Source of the DNA: an uncultured Erythrobacter sp.
GTDB lineage: Bacteria > Pseudomonadota > Alphaproteobacteria > Sphingomonadales > Sphingomonadaceae
DNA length: 64,000 nt
NCBI GenBank assembly: GCA_947503155.1
Contig: CANNCL010000003.1
Coordinates: 434,001-498,000 of the forward strand
Direction of reading: 5' to 3'
This document shows, one piece after another, positions 8,804 through 17,528 of the stretch. The position numbers were made by a program, and so were the translations under genes. The number at the start of each line of letters is the position of its first letter. Position 1 is the stretch's first letter. The notes below the pieces were generated by a model. The model worked only from the letters and a program-made list of their open reading frames with translations, made no database searches and had not been told where the DNA came from.

Positions 8804-8812
8804 AGGATTGCT

Positions 8813-9238
8813 ATGCGGCTCCTGATTGCTTCGGCAGCTATGTTGGCGCTTGCTGCGTCTGCGTCTGGGTCGGCGTCTGCGTCTGAGGCGCAAAGTGATC
8901 CGATGCCGCCGCGTCAGCCGCCGCGCCTAATTGCATTTGATGGGATAAACCTGCTGGCGCGCGCCGCATCGCGTCAAAGAATATTGTCGCAGCAACTGAC
9001 TTTCAGGATTGACGTTGGGGCCGATGGCATTCCAGCCCAATGCGATACGGCGCGCAATTTCCGGCGCAAAGCGACGACAATCGACCTATGCCGTCCGATC
9101 TTGAACTATTCCCGGTTTGAACCGGCCACCGATATGTCTGGGAATGCGATTGCGGGCCGTTACGAGATGACGATCGACTATAACTCGCTTATCGCTCGGC
9201 GCGGGGCTCCCGATCCGCGTGATCGTGATCGCGATTGA
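8813..9238 (+). CDS. Exported TonB-C-terminal-like protein, tandem paralogue
   Basis: A 141-residue protein with a clear signal peptide (MRLLIASAAMLALAASASGS). The domain LTFRIDVGADGIPAQCD, a second Cys and YSRFEPATDMSGNAIAGRYE matches the preceding gene, but it lacks the Ala/Glu-rich helix. It ends in a short Asp/Arg repeat. AAGGA lies at SD distance and the gene directly follows its paralogue, so the two are probably co-transcribed. Confidence 0.78.
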   Translation: MRLLIASAAMLALAASASGSASASEAQSDPMPPRQPPRLIAFDGINLLARAASRQRILSQQLTFRIDVGADGIPAQCDTARNFRRKATTIDLCRPILNYSRFEPATDMSGNAIAGRYEMTIDYNSLIARRGAPDPRDRDRD

Positions 9239-9431
9239 CTTTTCAATGCCTTGCCCCTATTTGGCGCTCACACGAGGCGTCATAGCCAGCGTGAAGCGGC
9301 GACTTTAACCAGTCAGCCCCGGCTACGCCTCGATTGTTTTTTCCCTACTTCCCTTTTCACGCGGGCGGTTTTTACCCCTGCGACCGTGCGTCTATTTGGA
9401 CGCGCGCGCTTCGCACATATTGCGAGTTATT

Positions 9432-10898
9432 ATGACACAATTCTCAGACCTCGGGCTGTCTCAGCCCGTTCTCCAAGCGCTTGACCTAAAAGGTTACAGC
9501 GTACCAACCCCAATCCAAGAACAGGCGATCCCGCCGGTTTTGGCAGGGCGCGACCTTCTTGGTATTGCGCAGACCGGCACCGGTAAGACGGCGGCATTTA
9601 TGCTGCCTGCAATCGACCGTTTGCGTGCGTCCGACAATAACATTCCGTTCAAATCTTGCCGCATGTTGGTGCTCGCGCCGACGCGCGAATTGGCGGTACA
9701 GATTGCCGACAGTTCAAAGGATTACGGCGCGCTTGCCGGCCTCAAAGTGCAAGTGATTGTCGGCGGTACATCGGTCAATAAAGACCGCAACAAACTGCAC
9801 CGCGGCACCGACATTCTGGTCGCTACGCCGGGCCGTTTGCTCGATCTGATTGATCAAAAAGCGTTCAATCTCGGCTCTGTCGAAGTGCTTGTTTTGGACG
9901 AGGCCGATCAAATGCTCGACCTCGGCTTTATCCATGCGCTGCGCACTATCAATAAGCTCGTCCCGAAAGAGCGTCAGACGTTGTTCTTCAGCGCGACAAT
10001 GCCAAAAGCGATCAAAGAACTGGTCGCGGGTTATTGCAATAATCCGGTTCAAGTGGCGGTCACGCCTGAAAGCACGACGGCAGAACGGGTCGAGCAATAT
10101 CTCTATATGGTGCAACAGGATGAGAAGCAGTCTCTGCTCGAAATGATCCTGTCGGGACGCCATAACACGCCGGGCGATTTGGAACGTGTGCTGATCTTCA
10201 CGCGCACGAAACATGGCGCGGACCGTGTTGTTAAAAAGCTGAGCCAGTGCGGCATTCCGGCCAATGCAATCCACGGCAACAAATCACAGCCTCAACGTCA
10301 GCGCGCTCTTGATGAGTTCCGCAAGGGCAAGACCAAAGTTCTGATCGCAACGGATGTTGCCGCGCGCGGGATCGACATTCCGGGTGTTAGCCACGTCATC
10401 AATTACGAACTGCCCAATGTGCCTGAACAATATGTTCACCGCATCGGACGCACGGCGCGTGCGGGCAAAGACGGTATCGCGATTGCGTTCTGCGCCGAGG
10501 ATGAACGCGCATATTTGAAAGACATTCATAAAGTGACCGGCTCTGGGATGGAGCGTTTGCAATTGCCGGAGAATTTCCGCGCTGTTGTGGAAGGTGTCGG
10601 CCCGACTAAACCGGCGGCTCGCGGTCAAAACCGTTCGCAAAAACGTGTGCAGCCGCGGCCAACTGGCGGCAGTAAGCAGCGCAGTGGCGGCGGCGGTAAT
10701 GGCGGCGTAGAGGGTTCTGCGCGGCCCAAGAACGCAGGCGCAAAGCATCCATCGCGTAAAGGTCGTCCCGGTGGCGGTCGTCCCGGTGGTCGTCCAGGCG
10801 GCGGCGGCGGCGGCGGCGGACGCCGTGGCGGTCAGGGCGGCGGTCAGGGCGGCGGCGGTCAGGGCGGGGGCGGCGGCTCTCGTTCAGCCAACGGCTAA
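9432..10898 (+). CDS. rhlE: DEAD-box RNA helicase, RhlE type
   Basis: An ATP-dependent RNA helicase, likely acting in ribosome assembly or RNA decay. From ATG 9432 (488 residues) it has the Q motif (PTPIQEQAIP), Walker A AQTGTGKT, PTRELA, DEAD, SAT and HRIGRTARAG in order. The last 100 residues are low complexity: basic, then nearly pure Gly/Arg/Gln. A TTG at 9396 would add 12 residues. The 193-base upstream region has no gene and could be a long leader. A strong hairpin follows at 10951-10995. Confidence 0.93.
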   Translation: MTQFSDLGLSQPVLQALDLKGYSVPTPIQEQAIPPVLAGRDLLGIAQTGTGKTAAFMLPAIDRLRASDNNIPFKSCRMLVLAPTRELAVQIADSSKDYGALAGLKVQVIVGGTSVNKDRNKLHRGTDILVATPGRLLDLIDQKAFNLGSVEVLVLDEADQMLDLGFIHALRTINKLVPKERQTLFFSATMPKAIKELVAGYCNNPVQVAVTPESTTAERVEQYLYMVQQDEKQSLLEMILSGRHNTPGDLERVLIFTRTKHGADRVVKKLSQCGIPANAIHGNKSQPQRQRALDEFRKGKTKVLIATDVAARGIDIPGVSHVINYELPNVPEQYVHRIGRTARAGKDGIAIAFCAEDERAYLKDIHKVTGSGMERLQLPENFRAVVEGVGPTKPAARGQNRSQKRVQPRPTGGSKQRSGGGGNGGVEGSARPKNAGAKHPSRKGRPGGGRPGGRPGGGGGGGGRRGGQGGGQGGGGQGGGGGSRSANG

Positions 10899-10950
10899 GC
10901 GGCCAAAAACCTACAATTTTCTAGGCTCTGCCTAAGCGAAAATTAAGCAT

Positions 10951-10995
10951 ACGGCCCCTATCTGGCAGATAACGCTAGATAGGGGCCGTTTTTTC
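10951..10995 (+). terminator. Intrinsic terminator after rhlE, abutting the next start codon
   Basis: A perfect 13-bp stem (10951-10963 with 10977-10989), a 13-nt loop and a T-run at 10989-10994. The next ATG begins at 10996. The only SD-like sequence for that gene, AGGGG at 10981-10985, lies in the 3' arm of the stem. Confidence 0.88.
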
Positions 10996-12024
10996 ATGAT
11001 CAGAACCGATACAACTCTGATTATCGGAGCCGGTGCCAACCGCGAGGTTGAGATGCCCGATGGGCCAGAGCTGCTATCCAAAATTGCGGCTGGGTTCGAA
11101 TTTGAACGCCTCGATTCCGAAGTAAAATCGCGCGATCTCGTCAATTTCTCGATCCTGTTTCAGCGTGTCGCTGATCAATTGGATCTGACTTATGACGAAT
11201 TGGTCGCAGGCGCGATGGCGATCCGCGATGCGACTTTGGTCAGCACGTCGATTGATGCGATCCTTGAACAATATGGCCATGATCCGGCGGTGTTAGCCGC
11301 AGGCAAATTGGCGATTGTGTATTACACGCTTCAAGGGGAATCGAAGTCCACGATGGCGATCGAACCGCGCGGGCCGGGCGAATTGCCCCTGCGCGGGATG
11401 GACAATTGGCTGTTCCAGCTGGGCCAGTTGATCGTGAAGGGTGTGCCGCGCGCACGGGCGGAGGAATGTTTTGAGAAGCTTTCCATCGTGTGTTTCAATT
11501 ACGACCGCGCGATCGAACATTATTTGCCGTGGGTCGTGATGCGCGCCTTTGGCATGACATACGAAGAAGCTTGTGAATTGGTCGCCAATCGCCTGCGGAT
11601 TGTGCATCCTTACGGCGTGGCCGGACGGCTGCCGTGGCAGGGTGACGAGGATTACGGCGCAACATGGGGCGATACCGATCCCGCCAATATCGTGGCGCTA
11701 TCCAAACGCATCTACACCGCCAGCCAGCGCGCCGGATCACGCCAATTCCAATCCTATCTGCGCAGCGAAATGTCGCGCGGAAAACGGCTTGGTTTCTTGG
11801 GTTTTGGGTTTGACCCGATGAATGTTGCGATGCTGTTTGATGAGTTAGAACACGACAATCCCGATATGCTCATCAGCTTGGTCGGCATCAGCGAAACGCA
11901 GCAAAAGGCGATTTTGCGCCTCATTTACCGGCTCACCGGGATCGAAGATGAAAGCCGGATCACGCTCGAAAATATGAAAGCGTTTGAGTTGCTACGCGAT
12001 TATGGGCGTTTTCTCGAAAGCTAA
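10996..12024 (+). CDS. SIR2-like domain protein
   Basis: A 342-residue soluble protein. It begins almost at once with the Rossmann motif TTLIIGAGAN (GAGAN 11-15) and then PDGPELL, typical of standalone prokaryotic SIR2-like proteins. Further family-like motifs are STSIDAILEQ, VCFNYDRAIEHYL, IVHPYG and FLGFGFDPMN. SIR2-like domains bind NAD; some are NADases in antiphage systems, others deacylases, and the sequence alone does not decide. No zinc-binding Cys set of true sirtuins is seen. No other defence gene is adjacent. The start falls immediately after the rhlE terminator, so expression may need a promoter inside or before the hairpin. Confidence 0.8.
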   Translation: MIRTDTTLIIGAGANREVEMPDGPELLSKIAAGFEFERLDSEVKSRDLVNFSILFQRVADQLDLTYDELVAGAMAIRDATLVSTSIDAILEQYGHDPAVLAAGKLAIVYYTLQGESKSTMAIEPRGPGELPLRGMDNWLFQLGQLIVKGVPRARAEECFEKLSIVCFNYDRAIEHYLPWVVMRAFGMTYEEACELVANRLRIVHPYGVAGRLPWQGDEDYGATWGDTDPANIVALSKRIYTASQRAGSRQFQSYLRSEMSRGKRLGFLGFGFDPMNVAMLFDELEHDNPDMLISLVGISETQQKAILRLIYRLTGIEDESRITLENMKAFELLRDYGRFLES

Positions 12025-12072
12025 TTTCGCAGGTCTTTCGCTCATCTGTAACCCAATCCGCACGCGCCGCGT

Positions 12073-12088
12073 ATTGCCAGTTGGCAAT
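12073..12088. promoter_or_regulatory. Inverted repeat in the gor promoter region
   Basis: ATTGCCA, two bases, TGGCAAT, about 50 bases upstream of gor. A dyad of this size could be an operator. It does not match a regulator consensus I can name. Confidence 0.35.
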
Positions 12089-12137
12089 TCACAGGCAGAG
12101 CGTCATACGCTGACGCAAACGAATGGGAGCATAGGCC

Positions 12138-13490
12138 ATGACAGGCACAGAATTCGACTACGATCTCTTTACGATTGGCGGTGGTTCAGGCGGCGTTCGC
12201 GCAAGCCGGATTGCGGCATCGCACGGCGCCAAGGTTGCGATTGCGGAAGAATACCGGATGGGCGGGACCTGCGTTATTCGCGGATGCGTGCCCAAGAAAA
12301 TGCTCGTTTACGCGTCAATGTTCGCCGAAGAATTGAGCCATGCCGGGCATAAGGGCTGGACCATGGGGCCGAGCAGTTTCGACTGGGGGACTTTGCGCGA
12401 TTTCGTAAACGGCGATGTCGACCGGCTCGAAGGGCTATATGACGGCACGCTCGGCAATGCCGGCGTTGAGGTTCATTCGCAGCGTGCGGTCATCACCGGG
12501 CCGAACAATGTGCGGCTTGCCGATGGCACGCAGATCACCGCTAAAAACATCCTGATCGCAACAGGCGGCTGGCCAATTGTTCCGGATTTTTCCGGGAACG
12601 AACATTGCATCACATCGAACGAAATTTTCCACCTCGATGAATTTCCAAAGCGGCTGATGGTGATGGGCGGCGGCTATATCGCTGTTGAATTCGCCGGGAT
12701 TTTCAACGCATTGGGCAGCGAAGTGACGCTTCTCAATCGCTCTGAAACGATCCTTCGCACTTATGAAAAGGATGTCGTTGACCGGCTGCCTCCGATCATG
12801 GCTGGGCGCGGGATTGACCTGCAAATGTCGGCTCAGATCGAAAGCGTTACAAAGAACGATGATGGGTCACTCACCGTCGTCCTAAGCAACGGTGTGACCA
12901 AACAAGTTGATCAAATTCTGGTCGCTACCGGGCGTAAGCCAAACAGCGAAGGGTTGGGCCTAGAAACGGCCGGTGTTGAACTGGGTAAAAAGGGCGAAAT
13001 CCCGGTTGATGCTTATAGCAAGACGAGCTGCGACAGCATCTATGCCGTGGGCGACGTGACCGACCGCGTGCAATTGACGCCGGTTGCCATCCGCGAGGGC
13101 CACGCCTTTGCCGATACGGTATTTGGCGGAAATCCGCGCTGTGTGGATCATTCGTGCATCCCAACGGCGGTGTTCTCCCAACCGTCCATCGCATCGGTTG
13201 GCCTGACAGAGGTCGAAGCGCGCGAACAATACGCCGAAGTGGCGGTTTACACCTCTGACTTCCGGCCGATGAAGAACATCTTTTCTGACCGGGCAGAGCG
13301 CGGTCTGTATAAAATGATTTGCGACGGAAAATCGGGCCAGGTGATCGGATTGCACATGATCGGCCCAGAATCAGCAGAGATTATTCAAGCCGCAGCGGTC
13401 GCCATCAAAGCGAAGCTGACCAAGGCGGATTTTGACGCCACCACCGCGATTCACCCCAGCATGGCTGAGGAATTGGTGCTGCTTAAATAG
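12138..13490 (+). CDS. gor: Glutathione-disulfide reductase
   Basis: A flavoprotein that reduces GSSG with NADPH. The 450-residue protein has the FAD motif GGGSGG, the redox-active pair C45/C50 in GGTCVIRGCVPKK, the second dinucleotide fold VMGGGYIAVEF, the FAD motif YAVGDVTD and the catalytic HPSMAEE (H439, E444). The set fits glutathione reductase better than dihydrolipoamide dehydrogenase. It is preceded by a 113-base intergenic region with a dyad. Confidence 0.93.
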   Translation: MTGTEFDYDLFTIGGGSGGVRASRIAASHGAKVAIAEEYRMGGTCVIRGCVPKKMLVYASMFAEELSHAGHKGWTMGPSSFDWGTLRDFVNGDVDRLEGLYDGTLGNAGVEVHSQRAVITGPNNVRLADGTQITAKNILIATGGWPIVPDFSGNEHCITSNEIFHLDEFPKRLMVMGGGYIAVEFAGIFNALGSEVTLLNRSETILRTYEKDVVDRLPPIMAGRGIDLQMSAQIESVTKNDDGSLTVVLSNGVTKQVDQILVATGRKPNSEGLGLETAGVELGKKGEIPVDAYSKTSCDSIYAVGDVTDRVQLTPVAIREGHAFADTVFGGNPRCVDHSCIPTAVFSQPSIASVGLTEVEAREQYAEVAVYTSDFRPMKNIFSDRAERGLYKMICDGKSGQVIGLHMIGPESAEIIQAAAVAIKAKLTKADFDATTAIHPSMAEELVLLK

Positions 13491-13512
13491 TTTTGTCGGG
13501 GGAAATTGGTTG

Positions 13513-14259
13513 ATGAATATTGATGGTAAGACGGTGCTGCTGACAGGCGGTACAAACGGCATTGGGCGCGAATTGGCGCTTCAACTCAAGGCAAAGGGGG
13601 CGGCGGTCATTGTGACTGGCCGCAACCCAGAGCGGGTTTCTGCGATGGAGGCGGAGGGGTTTGAGGTGATCAGCGCCGACCTTTCAAACGTCGCCGGTGT
13701 CGATGCCTTGATCGCAGCATGGGGCGGGCGACCGCTTGATGTGTTGATCAACAATGCCGGGCAATTGGTCGACCATGATTTCCGCAAAGGCGGCGTTGAT
13801 GCGGACGCCGCCGATGATGCGATTTATGCCAATTTGAATGCCCCTATCCGCTTGATTGCGGGCCTGATGGAGCAATTGAACGCCAGCGCGCAGGCCGCCA
13901 TTATCAACGTCACCAGCGGCCTCGCCATCGCGCCCGCCGCGCGTCAGCCGGTCTATTGCGCGACCAAATCGGGGCTGCGGTTCTACACTTTGGCCTTGCG
14001 TGAGCAGTTGAAGAAAACGGGGCGTGAGCAGCTGAACAAGACCGGTATCGCGGTCATCGAGGCTTTGCCGCCTGTGGTCGATACGCAAATGAATGACGGC
14101 AATCCGATGAAGAAGATGCCAGCCGAAGAATGCGCGCGGCAGATTGTAGAGGCATTGGAAAAAGGGCGCGATGAAGCGAATATCGGTCTGACCAAAGCCT
14201 TGCGGATTGCGGAATCGGTATCGCCTGTGCTTGCTCGAAGTGTGACGTTGAAGTTCTAG
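13513..14259 (+). CDS. Short-chain dehydrogenase/reductase, DltE-like
   Basis: A 248-residue classical SDR. The cofactor motif TGGTNGIG is at 11-18, NNAG follows, and the catalytic Ser and YxxxK are in NVTSG and YCATK. ATG 13513 is chosen for its GGGGGAA SD 22 bases after gor. Residues near 163-178 contain an 8-residue tandem duplication (REQLKKTG REQLNKTG) encoded by a 24-bp repeat at 13999-14046. Substrate unknown; the family includes oxidoreductases of varied specificity. It is probably co-transcribed with gor. Confidence 0.9.
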   Translation: MNIDGKTVLLTGGTNGIGRELALQLKAKGAAVIVTGRNPERVSAMEAEGFEVISADLSNVAGVDALIAAWGGRPLDVLINNAGQLVDHDFRKGGVDADAADDAIYANLNAPIRLIAGLMEQLNASAQAAIINVTSGLAIAPAARQPVYCATKSGLRFYTLALREQLKKTGREQLNKTGIAVIEALPPVVDTQMNDGNPMKKMPAEECARQIVEALEKGRDEANIGLTKALRIAESVSPVLARSVTLKF

Positions 14260-14280
14260 TGATGCGAATTTCAACGACAA

Positions 14281-14305
14281 ATAATTTATGTAAAACATAA
14301 ATTAT
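14281..14305. promoter_or_regulatory. AT-rich 25-bp palindrome upstream of the DUF2975 gene
   Basis: Two perfect 11-bp arms around AAA (14281-14291, 14295-14305), very AT-rich for this window. It could be an operator for the HTH protein two genes downstream or, less likely, a terminator for the SDR gene, since no G/C-rich stem is present. Confidence 0.55.
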
Positions 14306-14367
14306 CTATTGCTAATCGCAAAACTGAAGGTATTGAGGCTCCCAGATTGAAATCAGGGAGTAACCCA

Positions 14368-14994
14368 ATGTCTGCAATATTTATCCGCCGCATCGTTGAT
14401 GCCTTCATCCTCGTTTTCAGCGTCGGTATCGGAATACGAATATTCGGCGTCGTATCGTCTCTAAATTCTGGCGGGGCAGGCAATTTGCATTGGCCGGTTC
14501 AGTCGGCAGCGGCAGATAATGCTGTCCCGTTCGGTGACGCAGCGTCCATTGCATCGTCCTCTGCGGAGCTCATCGTTACCGGTCAGTTCGGCGCTCTGTT
14601 GTTTGATAGTGCCGCCAGTCTGGCGATGCTGATCCTGTTTCTGTTCGTTCTTTTCACATTGCGCAAAGTGCTAATTCAATTTGCGAAGGGTGAGACATTT
14701 ACCCAGGACAATGTAACCGGAATACGGAATATGGGGCTGGCTTTGGTCGGCGTGTGCGCGGTGTCCTTGGTTCACGCGGTGGTGATCCAGTTCATTATTT
14801 TGGGTGCGGTTGATGTTCCTGTGGGCAGTGTTTTGCATGCGTCGCTATCTTGGGATGCACCGGGTATGGACAATGTTTGGCTCGACTATGAAGTGCCACT
14901 GTTCACCTTTGTGCTGGGCTGTATCGCGTTGCTTTTCTCCGAAGCATTCCGGAGCGGCCTTGCCTATCGCGAAGACAGCGAGAGTGTCGTTTAA
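14368..14994 (+). CDS. DUF2975-like membrane protein
   Basis: A 208-residue protein with about four membrane segments (near residues 10-30, 80-100, 120-145, 175-195). ATG 14368 has GGGAG at SD distance; a TTG at 14347 would add seven residues. The charged segment LRKVLIQFAKGETFTQDN after the second helix is typical of DUF2975. Such proteins usually sit directly before a small YozG-like XRE regulator, as here, where the stop overlaps the next start by one base. The biochemical role is not known. Confidence 0.85.
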   Translation: MSAIFIRRIVDAFILVFSVGIGIRIFGVVSSLNSGGAGNLHWPVQSAAADNAVPFGDAASIASSSAELIVTGQFGALLFDSAASLAMLILFLFVLFTLRKVLIQFAKGETFTQDNVTGIRNMGLALVGVCAVSLVHAVVIQFIILGAVDVPVGSVLHASLSWDAPGMDNVWLDYEVPLFTFVLGCIALLFSEAFRSGLAYREDSESVV

Positions 14995-15242
14995 TGCCGA
15001 TCATAACCAATCTTGATGTGATGATGGCCAAGCGCAAGATCAGCTTGAAAGAACTCGCCGAGCGGATTGGCATTTCCAACACCAATTTGTCCTTGTTGAA
15101 AACGGGCAAGGTGCAGGGGGTGCGTTACCGGACGCTGGAGGCGCTTTGCAAAGAGTTGGATTGTCAGCCGGGCGATATTCTCGAGTATCAGCCTAATGAT
15201 GAGGGTGATGAAGAAGCTGGCGGCAAAGGGGCGGCGGGCTAA
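14994..15242 (+). CDS. Small XRE-family HTH regulator, YozG-like
   Basis: An 82-residue Cro/CI-type HTH: MAKRKISLKELAERIGIS, NTNLSLLKTGK, then RYRTLEALCKELDCQPGDIL, followed by an acidic Gly-rich tail. It pairs with the DUF2975 protein upstream (one-base stop/start overlap), an arrangement found in many bacteria. It likely controls this pair, perhaps at the palindrome 14281-14305; that is inferred. Confidence 0.92.
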   Translation: MPIITNLDVMMAKRKISLKELAERIGISNTNLSLLKTGKVQGVRYRTLEALCKELDCQPGDILEYQPNDEGDEEAGGKGAAG

Positions 15243-15328
15243 TCCTATCGATTTACAGCGATTGACGCTGCGGCACCTGTCCGGCAACGACCGTGGCAAC
15301 TGATCATCAAGTCAAAGGCCTCATCTTA

Positions 15329-16861
15329 ATGTCTGCCAATATCGCTGAAATGGAACGCCGCCGCGAAGCTGCCAAATTGGGCGGCGGACAAAAGCGCATT
15401 GATGCACAGCATGCCAAAGGCAAGCTGACCGCGCGTGAACGGCTCGACGTGTTGCTGGACGAGGGGAGCTTTGAAGAGCTCGACACCTATGTCGAACATG
15501 ATTGCGTTGATTTCGGCATGGAAGAGCAGAAAATTCCGGGTGACGGCGTTGTTACCGGCTCTGGCACGATCAATGGCCGCTTGGTCTATGTCTTTAGCCA
15601 AGATTTCACCGTGTTCGGCGGATCGCTATCGAAACGCCATGCGGAAAAAATCTGCAAAGTGATGGACACTGCGATGAAGGTCGGCGCGCCTGTAATCGGT
15701 CTAAACGACAGCGGCGGCGCACGTATTCAGGAAGGCGTGGCCAGCCTTGGCGGTTATGCCGAAGTGTTCCAGCGCAACGCGCTCGCCAGCGGTGTGATCC
15801 CTCAGATCAGCTTGATTATGGGACCATGTGCGGGCGGGGCGGTTTACTCCCCCGCGATGACCGATTTCATCTTCATGGTGAAAGACAGTTCTTACATGTT
15901 CGTCACCGGGCCAGAAGTGGTGAAGACCGTCACCAATGAAGAAGTCACGCAGGAAGAATTGGGCGGCGCGATCACGCATACGACCAAGACCAGCGTTGCC
16001 GATATTGCCTTTGAAAATGACATTGAAACTTTGCTCGCGACCCGGCGGTTCTATGATTACCTTCCGCTATCGAACCGCGAAGATCCGCCTGCGGTGCCCA
16101 CCAACGATCCGTGGGACCGTTTGGAGCCATCGCTCGACACGCTGATCCCGGATAATGCGAACCAGCCTTATGATATGCATGAGGTGATTTCGAAGGTGCT
16201 GGATGACGGCGATTTCTTTGAGATTCAGCCCGCCCATGCGGCAAATATCATCTGCGGATTTGGCCGGGTCGAAGGGCGCACGGTAGGCGTCGTCGCGAAC
16301 CAGCCGATGGTGCTGGCGGGCGTGCTCGACATCAATTCGTCAAAGAAAGCGGCGCGGTTTGTGCGGTTTTGCGATGCGTTTGAAATTCCGATTGTGACCT
16401 TGGTGGATGTCCCCGGCTTCCTGCCCGGCACCAGCCAAGAACTGGGCGGCATCATCAAACACGGCGCGAAATTGCTGTTCGCTTATGCGGAGGCGACCGT
16501 GCCCAAAATCACCATCATCACCCGCAAAGCGTATGGCGGCGCATACGACGTCATGGCGTCGAAGCATTTGCGCGGCGATTTGAACTATGCATGGCCAACC
16601 GCAGAAATCGCGGTGATGGGCGCGAAAGGCGCGGTGGAGATTATCTTTCGCAAAGACCGCGGCGATGCGGAGAAGATTGCCGAGAAGACCAAGGAATATG
16701 AAGACCGCTTTGCCAACCCATTCGTGGCGGCATCACGCGGTTATATCGACGAAGTGATCCACCCGCATTCGACGCGGCGGCGGATTGCTTTGGGGCTCAG
16801 GAAATTGCGGACCAAGGTGCTGGAAAACCCTTGGAAGAAGCACGATAATATTCCGCTTTAA
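15329..16861 (+). CDS. pccB: Propionyl-CoA carboxylase beta subunit
   Basis: The carboxyltransferase subunit that moves CO2 from biotin to propionyl-CoA, giving methylmalonyl-CoA. The 510-residue product from ATG 15329 matches the family length; a GTG at 15293 would add 12 residues. Features: [26 protein letters not shown] (N-terminal oxyanion hole), [10 protein letters not shown] and AYGGAYDVM (C-terminal half), and the usual C-terminus ending near KHDNIPL. It heads a cluster with mce, the mutase and pccA. Confidence 0.96.
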   Translation: MSANIAEMERRREAAKLGGGQKRIDAQHAKGKLTARERLDVLLDEGSFEELDTYVEHDCVDFGMEEQKIPGDGVVTGSGTINGRLVYVFSQDFTVFGGSLSKRHAEKICKVMDTAMKVGAPVIGLNDSGGARIQEGVASLGGYAEVFQRNALASGVIPQISLIMGPCAGGAVYSPAMTDFIFMVKDSSYMFVTGPEVVKTVTNEEVTQEELGGAITHTTKTSVADIAFENDIETLLATRRFYDYLPLSNREDPPAVPTNDPWDRLEPSLDTLIPDNANQPYDMHEVISKVLDDGDFFEIQPAHAANIICGFGRVEGRTVGVVANQPMVLAGVLDINSSKKAARFVRFCDAFEIPIVTLVDVPGFLPGTSQELGGIIKHGAKLLFAYAEATVPKITIITRKAYGGAYDVMASKHLRGDLNYAWPTAEIAVMGAKGAVEIIFRKDRGDAEKIAEKTKEYEDRFANPFVAASRGYIDEVIHPHSTRRRIALGLRKLRTKVLENPWKKHDNIPL

Positions 16862-16935
16862 TTGATCTGTGACACCCGGCTAAATTAATTGAACTCTTGC
16901 CAATTTCTTGGATTTCGGCGCACATCGCAGGTTCG

Positions 16936-17142
16936 ATGTTCTCGACCCTATTCGCCTTGGCCATGCTTCTCATGACGCTCTATTGTGCGTTTATGGCCAT
17001 GAGCGCGTGGCGAAATCCCGAAAACTGGCACCTTGATGGCGACACCAAACAGGTGCTGTTCCACGCTTGGCTCGACATTGGGATATTCGCCGCCATGGGC
17101 GCTGTGTGTTTGTTGGCCGGTATGATGGGGCTGGTCTTTTGA
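16936..17142 (+). CDS. Small two-helix membrane protein
   Basis: A 68-residue protein from ATG 16936, with GCAGG just upstream. Two hydrophobic helices (about 2-22 and 45-66) flank a polar loop WRNPENWHLDGDTK. No family was recognised. It overlaps the next gene by 4 bp (TTGA), suggesting coupled synthesis of two membrane proteins within the propionate cluster. Confidence 0.7.
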   Translation: MFSTLFALAMLLMTLYCAFMAMSAWRNPENWHLDGDTKQVLFHAWLDIGIFAAMGAVCLLAGMMGLVF

Positions 17143-17528
17143 GCGGTAAACAGCATCCAATTGCTCTGGCATGGGGCCTGTTCTTCGGCTTCATCGGTCT
17201 GCCTGTTCTGGTCGCGCTAGCATGGTGGAAAGCGCCGCAATTTGATCCCTATTCGCAAATTTTCTTCACCCGGTTCTATGTCGAGCCGACGCCGGAAATG
17301 CCCGGCGAAATGCGGATCATGGGCTGGGTGTTCGCGGGGCTGGGCGGGCTGCTGATTTTTGAGCCTATTGTTGTCGCGCTTTTCGGGCGGCTCAAATGGC
17401 GACAAGTGGCGTTGATGATCTGGCTTGGCGGATGGATTGCCGCGTTTGGGGGTGCGTTTTTTGTCGCCGCTGATACGGCTGAGACAAGAATTGAACAGGA
17501 GATGCGCGTTGAAACTGGGACGGCTTAA
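17139..17528 (+). CDS. Three-helix membrane protein
   Basis: A 129-residue protein starting at TTG 17139, which overlaps the preceding stop. Hydrophobic segments lie near 8-27, 65-85 and 92-113. The loop between the first two contains a run of Pro, Glu and Met. No family was recognised. Its 3' end overlaps the start of mce by 20 bp, and AGGAG inside this gene serves as the mce SD. It is probably a cluster member of unknown role. Confidence 0.7.
   Translation: MSGKQHPIALAWGLFFGFIGLPVLVALAWWKAPQFDPYSQIFFTRFYVEPTPEMPGEMRIMGWVFAGLGGLLIFEPIVVALFGRLKWRQVALMIWLGGWIAAFGGAFFVAADTAETRIEQEMRVETGTA

Noticed and set aside
10996..12024. Antiphage defence island
   Set aside because: Only the SIR2-like gene has a possible defence link; its neighbours are rhlE, gor and an SDR enzyme.
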